From NCBI GenBank assembly GCA_035540495.1, contig DATLGL010000060.1:124001-188000 (forward strand): DNA of 64,000 nucleotides, given 5' to 3'. The DNA comes from DASVEG01 sp035540495. Its GTDB lineage: Bacteria; Actinomycetota; Acidimicrobiia; Acidimicrobiales; CADCTF01. Below are positions 1 through 9,098 of the stretch, one piece after another (position 1 is the stretch's first letter; each line of letters opens with the position of its first letter). The notes beneath the pieces were generated by a model. It was not told the DNA's origin. It saw only the letters and a program-made list of their open reading frames with translations, and ran no database searches. Position numbers and translations under genes: made by a program.

Positions 1-91
1 CGGTGTCGCCCTTCATCCCGGGGATGATCTTGAGGTTGTACGCCTCGGGATGTCCGTGGCGGATGAGGACGAGGCGGGTGTGCTCGGTCAC
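1..91 (-). CDS. Histidine phosphatase family protein, N-terminal fragment (runs off the window)
   Basis: Reading the minus strand from a GTG at 91, about 30 codons are visible before the window ends. They contain LVLIRHGHPE near residue 8, the RHG signature whose histidine is phosphorylated in the histidine phosphatase (phosphoglycerate mutase-like) superfamily, followed by a Met-Lys-Gly-Asp-Thr stretch that matches the region after RHG in this family. The start lies 4 bases after the stop of a second histidine phosphatase, so the two are probably cotranscribed tandem paralogues. Substrate cannot be inferred. The 3' end is missing. Confidence 0.7.
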   Translation of the reverse strand, partial: MTEHTRLVLIRHGHPEAYNLKIIPGMKGDT

Positions 92-95
92 GCGC

Positions 96-764
96 TCATG
101 CTGCCAGCGTCTCGAGATGAGCGGCGTCGTTGAGCCGGCGAAGCGTCCACCGCGGGAACCGCCAGTGTGGGAAGCCCGTATCGAGAAGGTCGTCCTCCGT
201 CGTCCACTCGGTGATCGACGTCGGCGTCACGGCGAGGTCGAAGTGGCGCCTGATCGGCAGCTCGCCGAACGCGACGAGTGAGGCCTGCACCACCTCGCCG
301 TGGGTGACGACGATCGCAGTCGCTCCGATGTTCGCCTGTGCGATCTCGAACAACGCAGCTCCGGAGCGGGCAAGCAGCCCGATCCACGGCTCGTTCCCCT
401 GCTCGTACGCTGTGTAGACACCGGCACCGGGGACCTGGTTCGACCAGAGCTCCTTCACGGGGATCGCATCGAGCTCCGGAGGGAAGTGATACGAGCACAG
501 CCCGCAGTGCTGCTTGATGGATGACGAGTCGCTCCCGAGAGCCGCACCCACGATCTCCGCAGTCTCGATCGCCCGAGGCAGCGTCGACGCGTACAGACGT
601 GCGGCTGTCGCCCATGGAGCGGCGGCAAGTCGCTGCGCGAGGCGCTCGGCCTGCGCGCGCCCATCGTCGGTGATGCCGCCATCTCCTCTGGGGCCTCCCG
701 TGATCCCGTCGACGTGGTGCTGCGGAGCGGCATGACGAACGAGGATGACGCGTGTGGTGCCCAT
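96..764 (-). CDS. Histidine phosphatase family protein
   Basis: A 222-residue protein with the superfamily hallmarks: ILVRHAAP near residue 7 (the phospho-accepting His, with Ala in place of the usual Gly), Thr-Leu-Pro-Arg-Ala-Ile-Glu-Thr near 61 supplying the phosphate-binding Arg, and VVTHGEV near 152 supplying the second His. The fold is cytosolic and no signal peptide is seen. The family covers phosphoglycerate mutases, sugar-phosphate phosphatases and many uncharacterised enzymes, and nothing here picks a substrate. It precedes a second family member by 4 bases. Confidence 0.85.
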   Translation of the reverse strand: MGTTRVILVRHAAPQHHVDGITGGPRGDGGITDDGRAQAERLAQRLAAAPWATAARLYASTLPRAIETAEIVGAALGSDSSSIKQHCGLCSYHFPPELDAIPVKELWSNQVPGAGVYTAYEQGNEPWIGLLARSGAALFEIAQANIGATAIVVTHGEVVQASLVAFGELPIRRHFDLAVTPTSITEWTTEDDLLDTGFPHWRFPRWTLRRLNDAAHLETLAA

Positions 765-812
765 GAGGCGCCGGACGCTACCGACGAATGCCCGGTCGCC
801 GTCCAGGGGTTT

Positions 813-2252
813 TCAGCTGGCGAGCTGCTCGACGAAGCGCTCGAGCTGCTTGAGGTTGCGGCACTCGAACACACCGTCGCAGTGGGCGCCGTACTCGCTG
901 ACGATCGAGTCGCCCGTGTCCCAGTACGACCGCGGCTCGGGGTTCAGCCAGTAGACGTGGCGGGCCCGCTTCTCGATCTCCTTGACGACCCAGGCTTGCG
1001 ACGCGTGGTAGTTGTTCCGCGCGTCGCCGAGGAGGATCACCGAGCTCTTCTTGGTGATCTCCTTCCCCCACTTGTTCCAGAACGTCTCGAACGCGTGGCC
1101 GTAGTCGGAGTGGCCGTCGACCCAGATGACGTCGGCCTCCGTGTTGATGCGATGGATGGCGTCCTGGATGTCTTCGATGCCGTCGAAGAAGCGCGTCACC
1201 TCGTCGATGCCGTCGATGAACACGAACGATCGCACCTTCGAGAACTGCGAGTTCATCGCGTAGACGAACTGCAGCGTGAACCGAGCGAAGGCGGCGACCG
1301 ATCCCGAGATGTCGGCGATCACGATGATCTCCGGCTTCGACGGACGCGGGTACTTGAACTTCGGCTCGGCCGGCACGCCGCCGTACGAGAGCGAGTGGCG
1401 GACGGTGTTGCGGAAGTCGAGCGGGCCTTTGCGTCCGTGTCGGCGCTTGCGGGCCAGTCGCACGGCGAGCTTCCGGGTGAGCGGATAGATCGCGCGGCGG
1501 AGCATCGTGAGCTCCTCACGCGTCGCGTGCATGAAGTCGACCTCTTCGGGGAGCGGCTTCCGCAGCGTCTTCGCCATGGCCTCTGCGCCACGGTCGGCGA
1601 CCAGGCGGCGGCGGATCTCCGCCTCGATCTCCTTCTTGAGGAAGTCGATGCGCGACTCGTACTCGTCCTTCGTGAGTCGCTCTTCGAGCTCCGTCATGCC
1701 GCCGTCTGCGTCGTTCTGCGCCTGCTCGAGGAGGCGCTCGAGCAGGCCGTCGAGGTCGAGGTTCCGCAGCGTCCGGTAGAGGTAGTAGGTGCCGCCGACC
1801 GGCCGGCCCGGCTCCATCCCCGAGAAGCGCTGGACGGCCTGCTGCGCGATGGCGCGCATCATCGCCTCGTCGGCGTTCTGCAGCGCCTTGTAGAGCATCT
1901 CCGCCAGCTCTTCCGGTGTGAGACCCTCGAGGCCGCCGCCGGCCTGGTCGCCCTGCTGGCCGAGAAGCTCCTCGATCGCCTTCGCCAGCTGCTCCTCGTC
2001 TTCGCTGGCCTCCGCGATCTTGTAGTGCGCCCCGCGCAGCGAGAAGTACACCTCGAAGACCGTCTCGTAGGTCTTCCAGTGTGAGTGCGACTTCACCAGC
2101 GTCGCCGCGAGCGCGTACTTGAACGCCTCACGGTCTTCGAGCGGGATGTGCTTCACCGCTTCCATCGCGTCGAGGTTCTCGGTGAGCGACACCGGAAGCC
2201 CGGCGTTGCGGAGCTCCTGGATGAACCCCGCCATCAGGTTGAGCGTTGCCAT
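813..2252 (-). CDS. CoxE-like VWA domain protein
   Basis: A 479-residue protein whose C-terminal third is a von Willebrand A domain: IIVIADISGS around residue 310 is the DxSxS metal-binding (MIDAS) motif. The N-terminal 300 residues are helical and charged, as in CoxE-type proteins. Such proteins act with a MoxR/CoxD AAA ATPase to remodel or load metal into client complexes. Here the MoxR gene lies immediately upstream on the same strand, about 20 bases away, which supports the pairing. No client enzyme such as a CO dehydrogenase is in the window, so the client is unknown. Confidence 0.8.
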   Translation of the reverse strand: MATLNLMAGFIQELRNAGLPVSLTENLDAMEAVKHIPLEDREAFKYALAATLVKSHSHWKTYETVFEVYFSLRGAHYKIAEASEDEEQLAKAIEELLGQQGDQAGGGLEGLTPEELAEMLYKALQNADEAMMRAIAQQAVQRFSGMEPGRPVGGTYYLYRTLRNLDLDGLLERLLEQAQNDADGGMTELEERLTKDEYESRIDFLKKEIEAEIRRRLVADRGAEAMAKTLRKPLPEEVDFMHATREELTMLRRAIYPLTRKLAVRLARKRRHGRKGPLDFRNTVRHSLSYGGVPAEPKFKYPRPSKPEIIVIADISGSVAAFARFTLQFVYAMNSQFSKVRSFVFIDGIDEVTRFFDGIEDIQDAIHRINTEADVIWVDGHSDYGHAFETFWNKWGKEITKKSSVILLGDARNNYHASQAWVVKEIEKRARHVYWLNPEPRSYWDTGDSIVSEYGAHCDGVFECRNLKQLERFVEQLAS

Positions 2253-2271
2253 GGCTGCGCCTGCCCCTCGA

Positions 2272-3159
2272 CTACTTGTGGACCGAGCTGAGTTCCTTCT
2301 CGGCCTTGGTGATGTCGGACTGGTACTTGAGCAGGATGTGGAGCGTGTCCTTCGCCTGCTCGGCGTCGATGTTCTCGATGCCGAGGAGCACGAGGGTGCG
2401 GGCCCAGTCGAGCGTCTCCGAGACCGACGGGTGCTTCTTCAGCTCGATCGAGCGGATCGAGCGGACGATCCGCACGACCTGATCGGCGAGGTGGTCGCTG
2501 ATCTCGGGGATCCGGGTCTGGACGATCTCCTTCTCACGCTCGAGCGACGGGTAGTCGAGGTGGAGGAACAGGCACCGCCGCTTGAGCGCCTCCGACAGCT
2601 CGCGCGTGTTGTTCGAGGTGAGGAAGACGAGCGGGATCTGCTTGGCCGTGATCGTGCCGAACTCGGGGATCGACACCTGGTAGTCGGAGAGGATCTCGAG
2701 GAGCAGCGCCTCGGTCTCGATCTCGACCCGGTCGACCTCGTCGATCAGCAGCACGACGGGCTCGTCGGCGCGGATGGCCTCGAGCAGCGGCCGGGTGAGC
2801 AGGAAGTCCTCGTTGAAGATGTCCTCCTCGAGCTCCTCCCACGTCGCGCCCGACTCCTCGGCCACCCGTGCCGCCTGGATGCGGAGGAGCTGCTTCTTGT
2901 AGTTCCACTCGTAGAGCGCCTTCGACTCGTCGAGGCCCTCGTAGCACTGCAGGCGGATCAGGCGCGCGCCCGTCATCTCGGCAACCGACTTCGCGAGCTG
3001 CGTCTTGCCCGTACCGGCGGGGCCCTCGACCAGCACCGGCTTCCCGAGGCGGTCGGCCAGGTAGACGATGCCGGCGATGCCCTCGTCGGCGAGGTAGTCG
3101 ACCTTGCGGAGTCCCTCGCGAACCTCGGGGACCGTGCTGAAACGGGCGTCTGCTGCCAT
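2272..3159 (-). CDS. MoxR family AAA ATPase (CoxD-like)
   Basis: A 295-residue AAA+ ATPase. GPAGTGKT near residues 44-51 is Walker A, VVLLIDEVDR near 133 is Walker B, and FLTSNN near 180 is the sensor-1 region. The motif RLQCYEGLD just after Walker A is typical of MoxR/CoxD proteins. It starts the transcript with the CoxE-like VWA gene, and the pair is the standard chaperone module in which the ATPase drives remodelling and the VWA protein binds the client. A short intergenic region separates it from the 3' end of proA. Confidence 0.88.
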   Translation of the reverse strand: MAADARFSTVPEVREGLRKVDYLADEGIAGIVYLADRLGKPVLVEGPAGTGKTQLAKSVAEMTGARLIRLQCYEGLDESKALYEWNYKKQLLRIQAARVAEESGATWEELEEDIFNEDFLLTRPLLEAIRADEPVVLLIDEVDRVEIETEALLLEILSDYQVSIPEFGTITAKQIPLVFLTSNNTRELSEALKRRCLFLHLDYPSLEREKEIVQTRIPEISDHLADQVVRIVRSIRSIELKKHPSVSETLDWARTLVLLGIENIDAEQAKDTLHILLKYQSDITKAEKELSSVHK

Positions 3160-3206
3160 TCCGGCAGCCTACGGAAAACTTGACCGGGCGGTCTAGTTCG
3201 TTGTTC

Positions 3207-4457
3207 TCAGCGGACCTGGCCGGAGCCGCGAACCACGTACTTGGTCGTGGTCAGCTCGCGCAGACCCATCGGGCCACGGGCGTGGAGCTTCTGGGTCGAG
3301 ATGCCGATCTCGGCGCCGAAGCCGAACTCACCGCCATCGACGAAGCGGGTGGACGCGTTGACGAGCACCGCCGCGGCATCGACCTCACGCAGGAACCGCT
3401 CGGCCGCGGCGAGGTCGTTGGTGACGATCGCCTCCGAGTGCCCGGTGCCGTAGCGGTTGACGTGGGTGATCGCTTCGTCGAGCGAGCCCACGACGGCCAC
3501 GCTCATCTTGAGGTCGAGGAACTCGGTGCCGAAGTCGTCGTCGGTCGCCGCGCCGATCTCCCGCACGTGCTCCCGCGCCTGGTCGTCGCCGACGAGCTCC
3601 ACGCCCTCCAGCGCGCGGTGCGCGAGCGGGAGGAAGGTGTGCGCGATGGCCTGGTGCACCACCAGCGACTCCGCCGCGTTGCACACCGAGGGACGGGACG
3701 TCTTCGCGTTGCGGACGATGTCGAGCGCCATGTCGAGGTCGGCCGCGGCATCGACGTACACGTGGCAGTTGCCGTCGCCGTCGATCACGTACGGCACCGT
3801 CGCGTTGTCGAGGATCGCCTGGATCAGCGACGACCCGCCGCGGGGGATGAGGCAGTCGATCACCCCGCGCATCCGCATGAACTCGACCGCCGACTCGCGC
3901 GAGGTGTCTTCGACGAGCAGGAGAGAGTTCTCGGGAAGACCTCCCTTCGAGAACCCCTCCCGGAGCACGGCCGCGATGGCCTGGTTCGACGTGATCGCAG
4001 CCGACGATCCGCGGAGGAACGCGACGTTTCCCGACTTGATGCACAGGGCGGCCGCGTCGCTGGTGACGTTCGGACGGTTCTCGTAGATGATGCCGACGAC
4101 ACCGAGCGGTACTCGCACCTTGTCGATGTGGAGCCCGTTCGGACGCGTCCATCCCTCGACGACCTGACCGACCGGGTCGGGCAGAGCCGCCACGTCGCGG
4201 AGCCCGTTGGCCATCGCCGCGACGCGCCGCTCGTCGAGGCGCAGCCGGTCGATCACCGTCGCGCTGGTGCCGGCTTCCTCGGCCCGCGCGACGTCGGCCG
4301 CGTTTGCCACCAGGACGTCGCCGACCCGCTGGTCGAGGAGGTCGGCAGCGGCGTGGAGAGCGGCGTCCTTGGCCGCCGTCGACGCGAGGCCGAGGTCGCG
4401 ACGAGCGGCCAACGCACGGCGGCCGAGGTCGGAAAGGCTGGCCCCGGAAGTCGACAT
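3207..4457 (-). CDS. proA: Glutamate-5-semialdehyde dehydrogenase (gamma-glutamyl phosphate reductase)
   Basis: A 416-residue aldehyde-dehydrogenase-fold enzyme catalysing the NADPH-dependent reduction of gamma-glutamyl phosphate in proline synthesis. Family signatures include KVRVPLGVVGIIYE near 115 and the catalytic cysteine in SRPSVCNAAE around residue 255. Length matches the family. Its usual partner proB is on the same strand, but 6.3 kb upstream, because a six-gene module on the plus strand lies between them. The start codon is only 6 bases from the divergent start of the neighbouring lipoprotein gene and no clear Shine-Dalgarno is visible, so leaderless initiation is possible. Confidence 0.95.
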   Translation of the reverse strand: MSTSGASLSDLGRRALAARRDLGLASTAAKDAALHAAADLLDQRVGDVLVANAADVARAEEAGTSATVIDRLRLDERRVAAMANGLRDVAALPDPVGQVVEGWTRPNGLHIDKVRVPLGVVGIIYENRPNVTSDAAALCIKSGNVAFLRGSSAAITSNQAIAAVLREGFSKGGLPENSLLLVEDTSRESAVEFMRMRGVIDCLIPRGGSSLIQAILDNATVPYVIDGDGNCHVYVDAAADLDMALDIVRNAKTSRPSVCNAAESLVVHQAIAHTFLPLAHRALEGVELVGDDQAREHVREIGAATDDDFGTEFLDLKMSVAVVGSLDEAITHVNRYGTGHSEAIVTNDLAAAERFLREVDAAAVLVNASTRFVDGGEFGFGAEIGISTQKLHARGPMGLRELTTTKYVVRGSGQVR

Positions 4458-4463
4458 GGACTC

Positions 4464-5036
4464 ATGCTACTGGTCGTGTTTCGGCCCCTGACCGCTGCGG
4501 CGATCGCTGTCGCGCTCGCGTTCGGCGGCGCCGCGTGCGGACGCGGCATCGGCGACCAGAGCTCCGCGCGCCGGCGGCTCGAGGCATGCGATCTGGTGAC
4601 GCGGGAGCAGGCAGCGGAGGCGCTCGGATCCCCCGTTCGCCGCCCGGAATCGACCGACGCCGCAGGCACCGACGCACTCGCGGGGCGCTCGGGGTGCGCG
4701 TGGGCGACGACCGACGACCGGAGCGCAGCGTTGATCGAGCTCGTCCGCACCGACGACATGGCCGACTCCGTGAGACGGACCGGATTCAGCGCCTCGGCGC
4801 GCTTCCAGTCCGCACGCTCCCGCCACGCCGGCGCGGTCGAGGTCGACCTCGGAGATCGTGCGTTCTGGGACGACGACGAGTCGACGTTGTACGTCCTCGC
4901 GACGAGGAGCTACCTCACGATCGAGATCGCGACGGACAAGCGGTCACAGGCGCGAACGCTCGCTCTCCGGCTCGGCAAGATCGCCGTCTCCGAGCTCGGC
5001 GGACCGGACGGGCAGACTGACGATCGCGATGTCTGA
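4464..5036 (+). CDS. Predicted lipoprotein, DUF3558-like
   Basis: About 190 residues. The N-terminus has a hydrophobic segment ending in the lipobox-like GGAAC, so lipid attachment at that cysteine is expected. The mature part begins with CDLVTREQAAEALGSPV, resembling the start of DUF3558-type actinobacterial lipoproteins. I chose ATG 4464; GTG 4476 is an alternative that leaves the signal sequence intact. It is the first gene of a six-gene plus-strand run and its stop overlaps the start of the next gene by 8 bases. Function unknown. Confidence 0.65.
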   Translation: MLLVVFRPLTAAAIAVALAFGGAACGRGIGDQSSARRRLEACDLVTREQAAEALGSPVRRPESTDAAGTDALAGRSGCAWATTDDRSAALIELVRTDDMADSVRRTGFSASARFQSARSRHAGAVEVDLGDRAFWDDDESTLYVLATRSYLTIEIATDKRSQARTLALRLGKIAVSELGGPDGQTDDRDV

Positions 5037-6441
5037 CCTGCTCGTCGATCCTGTCTCCCGCTTCGTCGAGGAGCTGACGCCGGTGCTCGGCTCCATCGCG
5101 CAGGACGTCATCCCGGGCGTGCCGAGGGAGAAGACGCCCACCGAGGTGACGATGGAGGCCTACAACCTCGTTGCCGCGTTCATCGACAGCGACAGCCGCC
5201 ACACGGACGCGGAGCTGTGGTCGTTCATCGCTGCGTTCGCGCCACGCATGACGACGATGCTCGCGTACGCGTCGCCGAACGACGTCCGGAAGGCAGGCCT
5301 CGTCGACGGGAAGCGGAGCTGGCTGGCGGCGCCGTCTCTGCTCTTCGACATCCTCGTGGAGGTCGACCGCCAGCGAGGTACCGCGCACTCGTGGCGGTAC
5401 TACCAGCTCGCCATGGAGCTGGCGCAGGCGGTGTGCGCCACCGACGAGGTGCCGTCCGAGACGGAACTCGCGGCGCTCGAGCGCTTCCGCAACGTGATGC
5501 TCCGGGCGATCGATCGCGGCGGGTTGCGCCGCCCCGGTGGTTCGACGGGAGCGCCTGCGAGTGACGCCGCGGCGGCCAAGCCTCCGCCGCCGGTGCAGGA
5601 GCCGGCACGGCCGCTCGAGGAGCTGCTCGCCGAGCTCGACGGCCTCGTCGGGCTCGCGCCCGTGAAGGCCGAGGTGAAGCTCGTCGCCAACCTGATCAAG
5701 GTCCAGAACCTCCGCAAGGAGCGGGGGCTGCCGGTGATGGAGTCGAGCCGCCATCTCGTCTTCACCGGGAACCCCGGCACCGGCAAGACGACGGTCGCGC
5801 GGCTGCTCGCGCAGATCTACCGCACGCTCAAGGTCGTCGACAACGGCCATCTCGTCGAGACCGATCGCGCCGGCCTCGTAGCGGGCTACGTCGGGCAGAC
5901 CGCGCTCAAAGTCACGGAGGTCTTCAACTCCGCGCTGCAGGGGGTGCTGCTGATCGACGAGGCGTACGCACTCGCACGCGGCGGCGACAACGACTTCGGG
6001 CGGGAAGCGATCGACACGCTGGTGAAGCTGGTCGAAGACCATCGAGACGACATCGTGGTGATCGCCGCCGGCTACCCCAACGAGATGCACACGTTCGTCG
6101 AGTCGAACCCTGGCCTTCGCTCGCGGTTCCCGAAGACCATCCACTTCCCCGACTACTCGACCGACGAGCTCGTCGAGATCTTCGAGTCGATGTGCAAGAA
6201 GGCGAGCTACACGCTCACCCATCCGGCACGAGACGCGATCACGCAGTGGCTCGACGCTCAGCCGCGCGACAAGGGCTTCGGCAACGGGCGCCTCGCGCGA
6301 AACCTCTTCGAGGCCGCGATGGCGCACCAGGCCAGCCGCCTCGTGACGATCGACAACCCGACGAACGAGCAGCTGATGGAGCTGCTCCCGGAGGACGTCG
6401 TGCCGGTGCAGCCACCGACGTCGCCGGCCGGGACGTCGTGA
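5029..6441 (+). CDS. CbxX/CfxQ-type AAA ATPase
   Basis: A 470-residue protein. Residues 1-190 form a helical N-terminal region without an assigned domain. After a Pro/Ala linker comes a single AAA+ module with Walker A GNPGTGKTT near 247, Walker B VLLIDEAYAL near 305, and LRSRFP with an arginine finger near 365. The pattern is that of CbxX/CfxQ and SpoVK-type ATPases. It overlaps the upstream lipoprotein gene by 8 bases and the downstream secreted-protein gene by 4 (GTGA), so it is translationally coupled within the module. Its substrate is unknown; context suggests envelope-related work. Confidence 0.85.
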   Translation: MSDLLVDPVSRFVEELTPVLGSIAQDVIPGVPREKTPTEVTMEAYNLVAAFIDSDSRHTDAELWSFIAAFAPRMTTMLAYASPNDVRKAGLVDGKRSWLAAPSLLFDILVEVDRQRGTAHSWRYYQLAMELAQAVCATDEVPSETELAALERFRNVMLRAIDRGGLRRPGGSTGAPASDAAAAKPPPPVQEPARPLEELLAELDGLVGLAPVKAEVKLVANLIKVQNLRKERGLPVMESSRHLVFTGNPGTGKTTVARLLAQIYRTLKVVDNGHLVETDRAGLVAGYVGQTALKVTEVFNSALQGVLLIDEAYALARGGDNDFGREAIDTLVKLVEDHRDDIVVIAAGYPNEMHTFVESNPGLRSRFPKTIHFPDYSTDELVEIFESMCKKASYTLTHPARDAITQWLDAQPRDKGFGNGRLARNLFEAAMAHQASRLVTIDNPTNEQLMELLPEDVVPVQPPTSPAGTS

Positions 6442-7301
6442 TCGAGCGCCTCGCCGCCGTCGCCGCAGCGATCGCGCTGATCGCCGGCGCGTTCGTCATT
6501 CGGGAGAACGTGATCGACGACGGCAGCAACGCGGGTACCGGTTCGCAGTTTGACGAGATCGTGTGTGCAGCCGAGTTGCCAGATGACGTCTGCGGGCGCG
6601 AGGAACCGGTCGCTACGACCGCCGATGCCCTCATTGCCTCGCCCGATCGCAGCATCACCTGGGTGACGCCGGGGCCTTGGCCGGAGATGGTCAACGAGGC
6701 TCGCCGCGGAGAGGGCGTCGTGTTCCCTTCGGCGACACCCGTCGCGTCCACGACGCTGATGGTGGTCGTGCGACGCATGCCGCCAGAGTGCGAGGCGGCG
6801 CTCACCTGGGAGTGCCTCGGTGACGCGGCGCAATCGGGAGCCTCCCGCATCTCGGGTCCACCTCGCTCCACGTCGACGAGGCTGCTCGCCAAGGCAGCGA
6901 TGCTGTCGAGCTACCTCGGCGACGACGGCTACGCAATCAACGAGGTGCGGGACGACCCAGCCGTGTTCGACTGGATCGTGGCCGCGACAGAAGGGGTCGA
7001 ACGGGGACGGCGATTCCAGGCCACGTCTCTCGCTGACTTTCTCGCGATCCAGGGGTCGGCTGACGTCTTCATCACCACGGAAGCCGAGACTCGTGGCCTG
7101 CGCCTGTCCGCGGGCTACGGGATCGGCCTTCCCGAGCCGCACGTTCGAATGGTCGCCACCGTTGGGTCGCGGGGTGAGCCTGCGAAGGCGATCGCGGAGC
7201 GCCTGCTCCGGGCGGGATGGGACGCGGCGACGCAGGCAGGCGAGAACGACGGGTTACCCTCGCCTGGAGTTCTACTGGCCCTGCGGGAGGTCGGATCGTG
7301 A
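6438..7301 (+). CDS. Secreted or membrane-anchored protein of unknown function
   Basis: About 287 residues from a GTG at 6438 that overlaps the previous stop (GTGA). The N-terminus is one hydrophobic segment (AAVAAAIALIAGAFVI), a signal anchor or uncleaved signal, and the remainder is predicted to be outside the membrane. Cysteines at roughly 35, 44, 113 and 120 could form disulfides. I recognise no domain. Its place between an AAA ATPase and a solute-binding/VWA lipoprotein, with 4-base overlaps on both sides, ties it to that module. Confidence 0.65.
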   Translation: MIERLAAVAAAIALIAGAFVIRENVIDDGSNAGTGSQFDEIVCAAELPDDVCGREEPVATTADALIASPDRSITWVTPGPWPEMVNEARRGEGVVFPSATPVASTTLMVVVRRMPPECEAALTWECLGDAAQSGASRISGPPRSTSTRLLAKAAMLSSYLGDDGYAINEVRDDPAVFDWIVAATEGVERGRRFQATSLADFLAIQGSADVFITTEAETRGLRLSAGYGIGLPEPHVRMVATVGSRGEPAKAIAERLLRAGWDAATQAGENDGLPSPGVLLALREVGS

Positions 7302-9094
7302 AGAAGTGGTGGGTGGTCGTCGCCCTGGTGGTGGGGCTGCTCACCGCGGCGTGCTCGTTCGACGTCGGCGACGAGGAGCAGGGCGTCAACAGCGGTGTGC
7401 CGAAGGGCTGCACCGCGGTCGACGTGGCCAGTTCGCCGGAGAAGCTCGATCTGCTGAACGACCTCGCGCGCCGGTTCAACGGCTCCGACGCCGCGAAGAA
7501 GGACGGGTGCGCGTTCGTCCGGATCTTCCGCGCGTCGTCCGGCATCGCGGCCGACCTCCTCGCGCAGGGCTGGCCCGACGAGGCGCGCAACGGGCCGCGC
7601 CCGGTGATCTGGTCGCCTGCCGCGAAGTCGTGGGGCGCGATCGTCAACCAGCGCCTCGCCGACGACGGTGGGTCGCCGATCGCCGACCTCGACGCGCAGC
7701 CCTTCATGGTGACGCCGCTCGTCATCGCGATGCCCCGGCCGATGGCGGAAGCGCTCGGCTGGCCCGACACGCCGATCGGCTACGGCGACCTCCTCGCCCT
7801 GAGCAAGGACCCGCAGGGGTGGGCCAGCAAGGGTCATCCGGAGTGGGGTCGCTTCAAGCTCGGGAAGACCAACCCGAACTTCTCGACGAGCGGCCTGTCG
7901 AGCACGATCGGCCAGTACTACGCGGCGACCGGCAAGCAGGCCGACCTGACGCTCGAAGACGTCAATCGGGCCGACGTCGACGAGTTCATGCGAGCGGTCG
8001 AGTCATCGGTCGTTCACTACGGCGACATCACCATGACGTTCCTCAACAACCTCTACCGGAACGACCGCGCCGGGGTCGGCCTCACCTACATCTCCGCGGT
8101 GGCGATCGAGGAGAAGTCGATCATCGACTACAACCGGGGCAACCCCGACGGCATCCTCGATCCGGGTGAGGAGCCCAGGAAGCCGCGCGTCCCGCTCGTG
8201 GCGATCTACCCGAAGGAAGGGACGCTCTTCTCGGACAACCCGTTCTTCATCCTCGACGCCGAGTGGGTGAGCGAGAAGCAGAAGGCTGCGGCCCGGGCGT
8301 TCCAGGCGTTCGTCCAGCAGCCCGACAACCAGAAGCGGGTGCTCGAGTTCGGCTTCCGTCCGGGGAACCCGCAGGTGAGCCTCGGCGACCCGATCACCCA
8401 GGCGAACGGCGCCGACCCGGCGCAGCCGCAGACGACGCTCGGCGTGCCGGAGCCAGAGGTGCTCGTGCGCTTGCTCGACAAGTGGGGCGAGCAGCGCAAG
8501 GCCGCGCGGGTGATGCTCGTGATCGACGTCTCCGGTTCGATGGGCGAGGAGGTGTCGGCCGGCCAGACGAAGCTCGACCTCGCCAAGCGCGCGGCCATCG
8601 ACGCGCTCGACGAGTTCAAGGCCGAAGACGAGGTGGCGCTGCGCATCTTCTCGACAGAGATCGGCCCCGCCGAGCACCCCGATTACGTCGATCTGGTCGA
8701 CTTCGGACCGATCAGCCAGCAGCGGGAGCGCATCGCCGTCGCGATCGAGCGACTGGTCCCGACGTCGGGGACGCCCCTGTACACCGTCGCCCAGGAGTCG
8801 TACAAGGAGCTCAAGGCGTCGTACGACCCGGGCCGGATCAACGCGGTGGTCCTGCTCACCGACGGCCGCAACGAGGACGACTACAACGACCTGAACGCCA
8901 CGATCGCCGCGCTGCGAGCCGGGTCGGAGGGTCAGTCGGCGACGCCGGTGCGGCTGTTCACCATCGCCTACGGCGGCGACGCCGACAAGGCCACCTTGAA
9001 GCGTCTGGCCGAGGCGACCAACGCCGCTGCCTACGACGCAAGCGATCCGGGCACGATCAACAAGGTGCTGACCGCGGTGATCTCCAACTTCTGA
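7298..9094 (+). CDS. Solute-binding protein / VWA domain lipoprotein
   Basis: About 598 residues from GTG 7298, which overlaps the previous stop by 4 bases. A signal peptide ends in the lipobox LLTAACS. Residues about 30-380 resemble a type-2 periplasmic solute-binding fold. Residues about 400-598 form a VWA domain with the MIDAS motif VIDVSGSMG near 409 and LLTDGRNEDD near 520. Proteins of this architecture are known in Actinobacteria beside PspA and stress genes. No ABC transporter permease is nearby, which argues against a transport role and for a sensing or scaffolding role at the outer face. Confidence 0.85.
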   Translation: MKKWWVVVALVVGLLTAACSFDVGDEEQGVNSGVPKGCTAVDVASSPEKLDLLNDLARRFNGSDAAKKDGCAFVRIFRASSGIAADLLAQGWPDEARNGPRPVIWSPAAKSWGAIVNQRLADDGGSPIADLDAQPFMVTPLVIAMPRPMAEALGWPDTPIGYGDLLALSKDPQGWASKGHPEWGRFKLGKTNPNFSTSGLSSTIGQYYAATGKQADLTLEDVNRADVDEFMRAVESSVVHYGDITMTFLNNLYRNDRAGVGLTYISAVAIEEKSIIDYNRGNPDGILDPGEEPRKPRVPLVAIYPKEGTLFSDNPFFILDAEWVSEKQKAAARAFQAFVQQPDNQKRVLEFGFRPGNPQVSLGDPITQANGADPAQPQTTLGVPEPEVLVRLLDKWGEQRKAARVMLVIDVSGSMGEEVSAGQTKLDLAKRAAIDALDEFKAEDEVALRIFSTEIGPAEHPDYVDLVDFGPISQQRERIAVAIERLVPTSGTPLYTVAQESYKELKASYDPGRINAVVLLTDGRNEDDYNDLNATIAALRAGSEGQSATPVRLFTIAYGGDADKATLKRLAEATNAAAYDASDPGTINKVLTAVISNF

Positions 9095-9098
9095 CCTG

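Noticed and set aside
813..3159. Part of a CO dehydrogenase maturation cluster
   Set aside because: The CoxD/CoxE-like pair is real but no coxMSL or molybdenum enzyme gene is nearby, so the client is left open.
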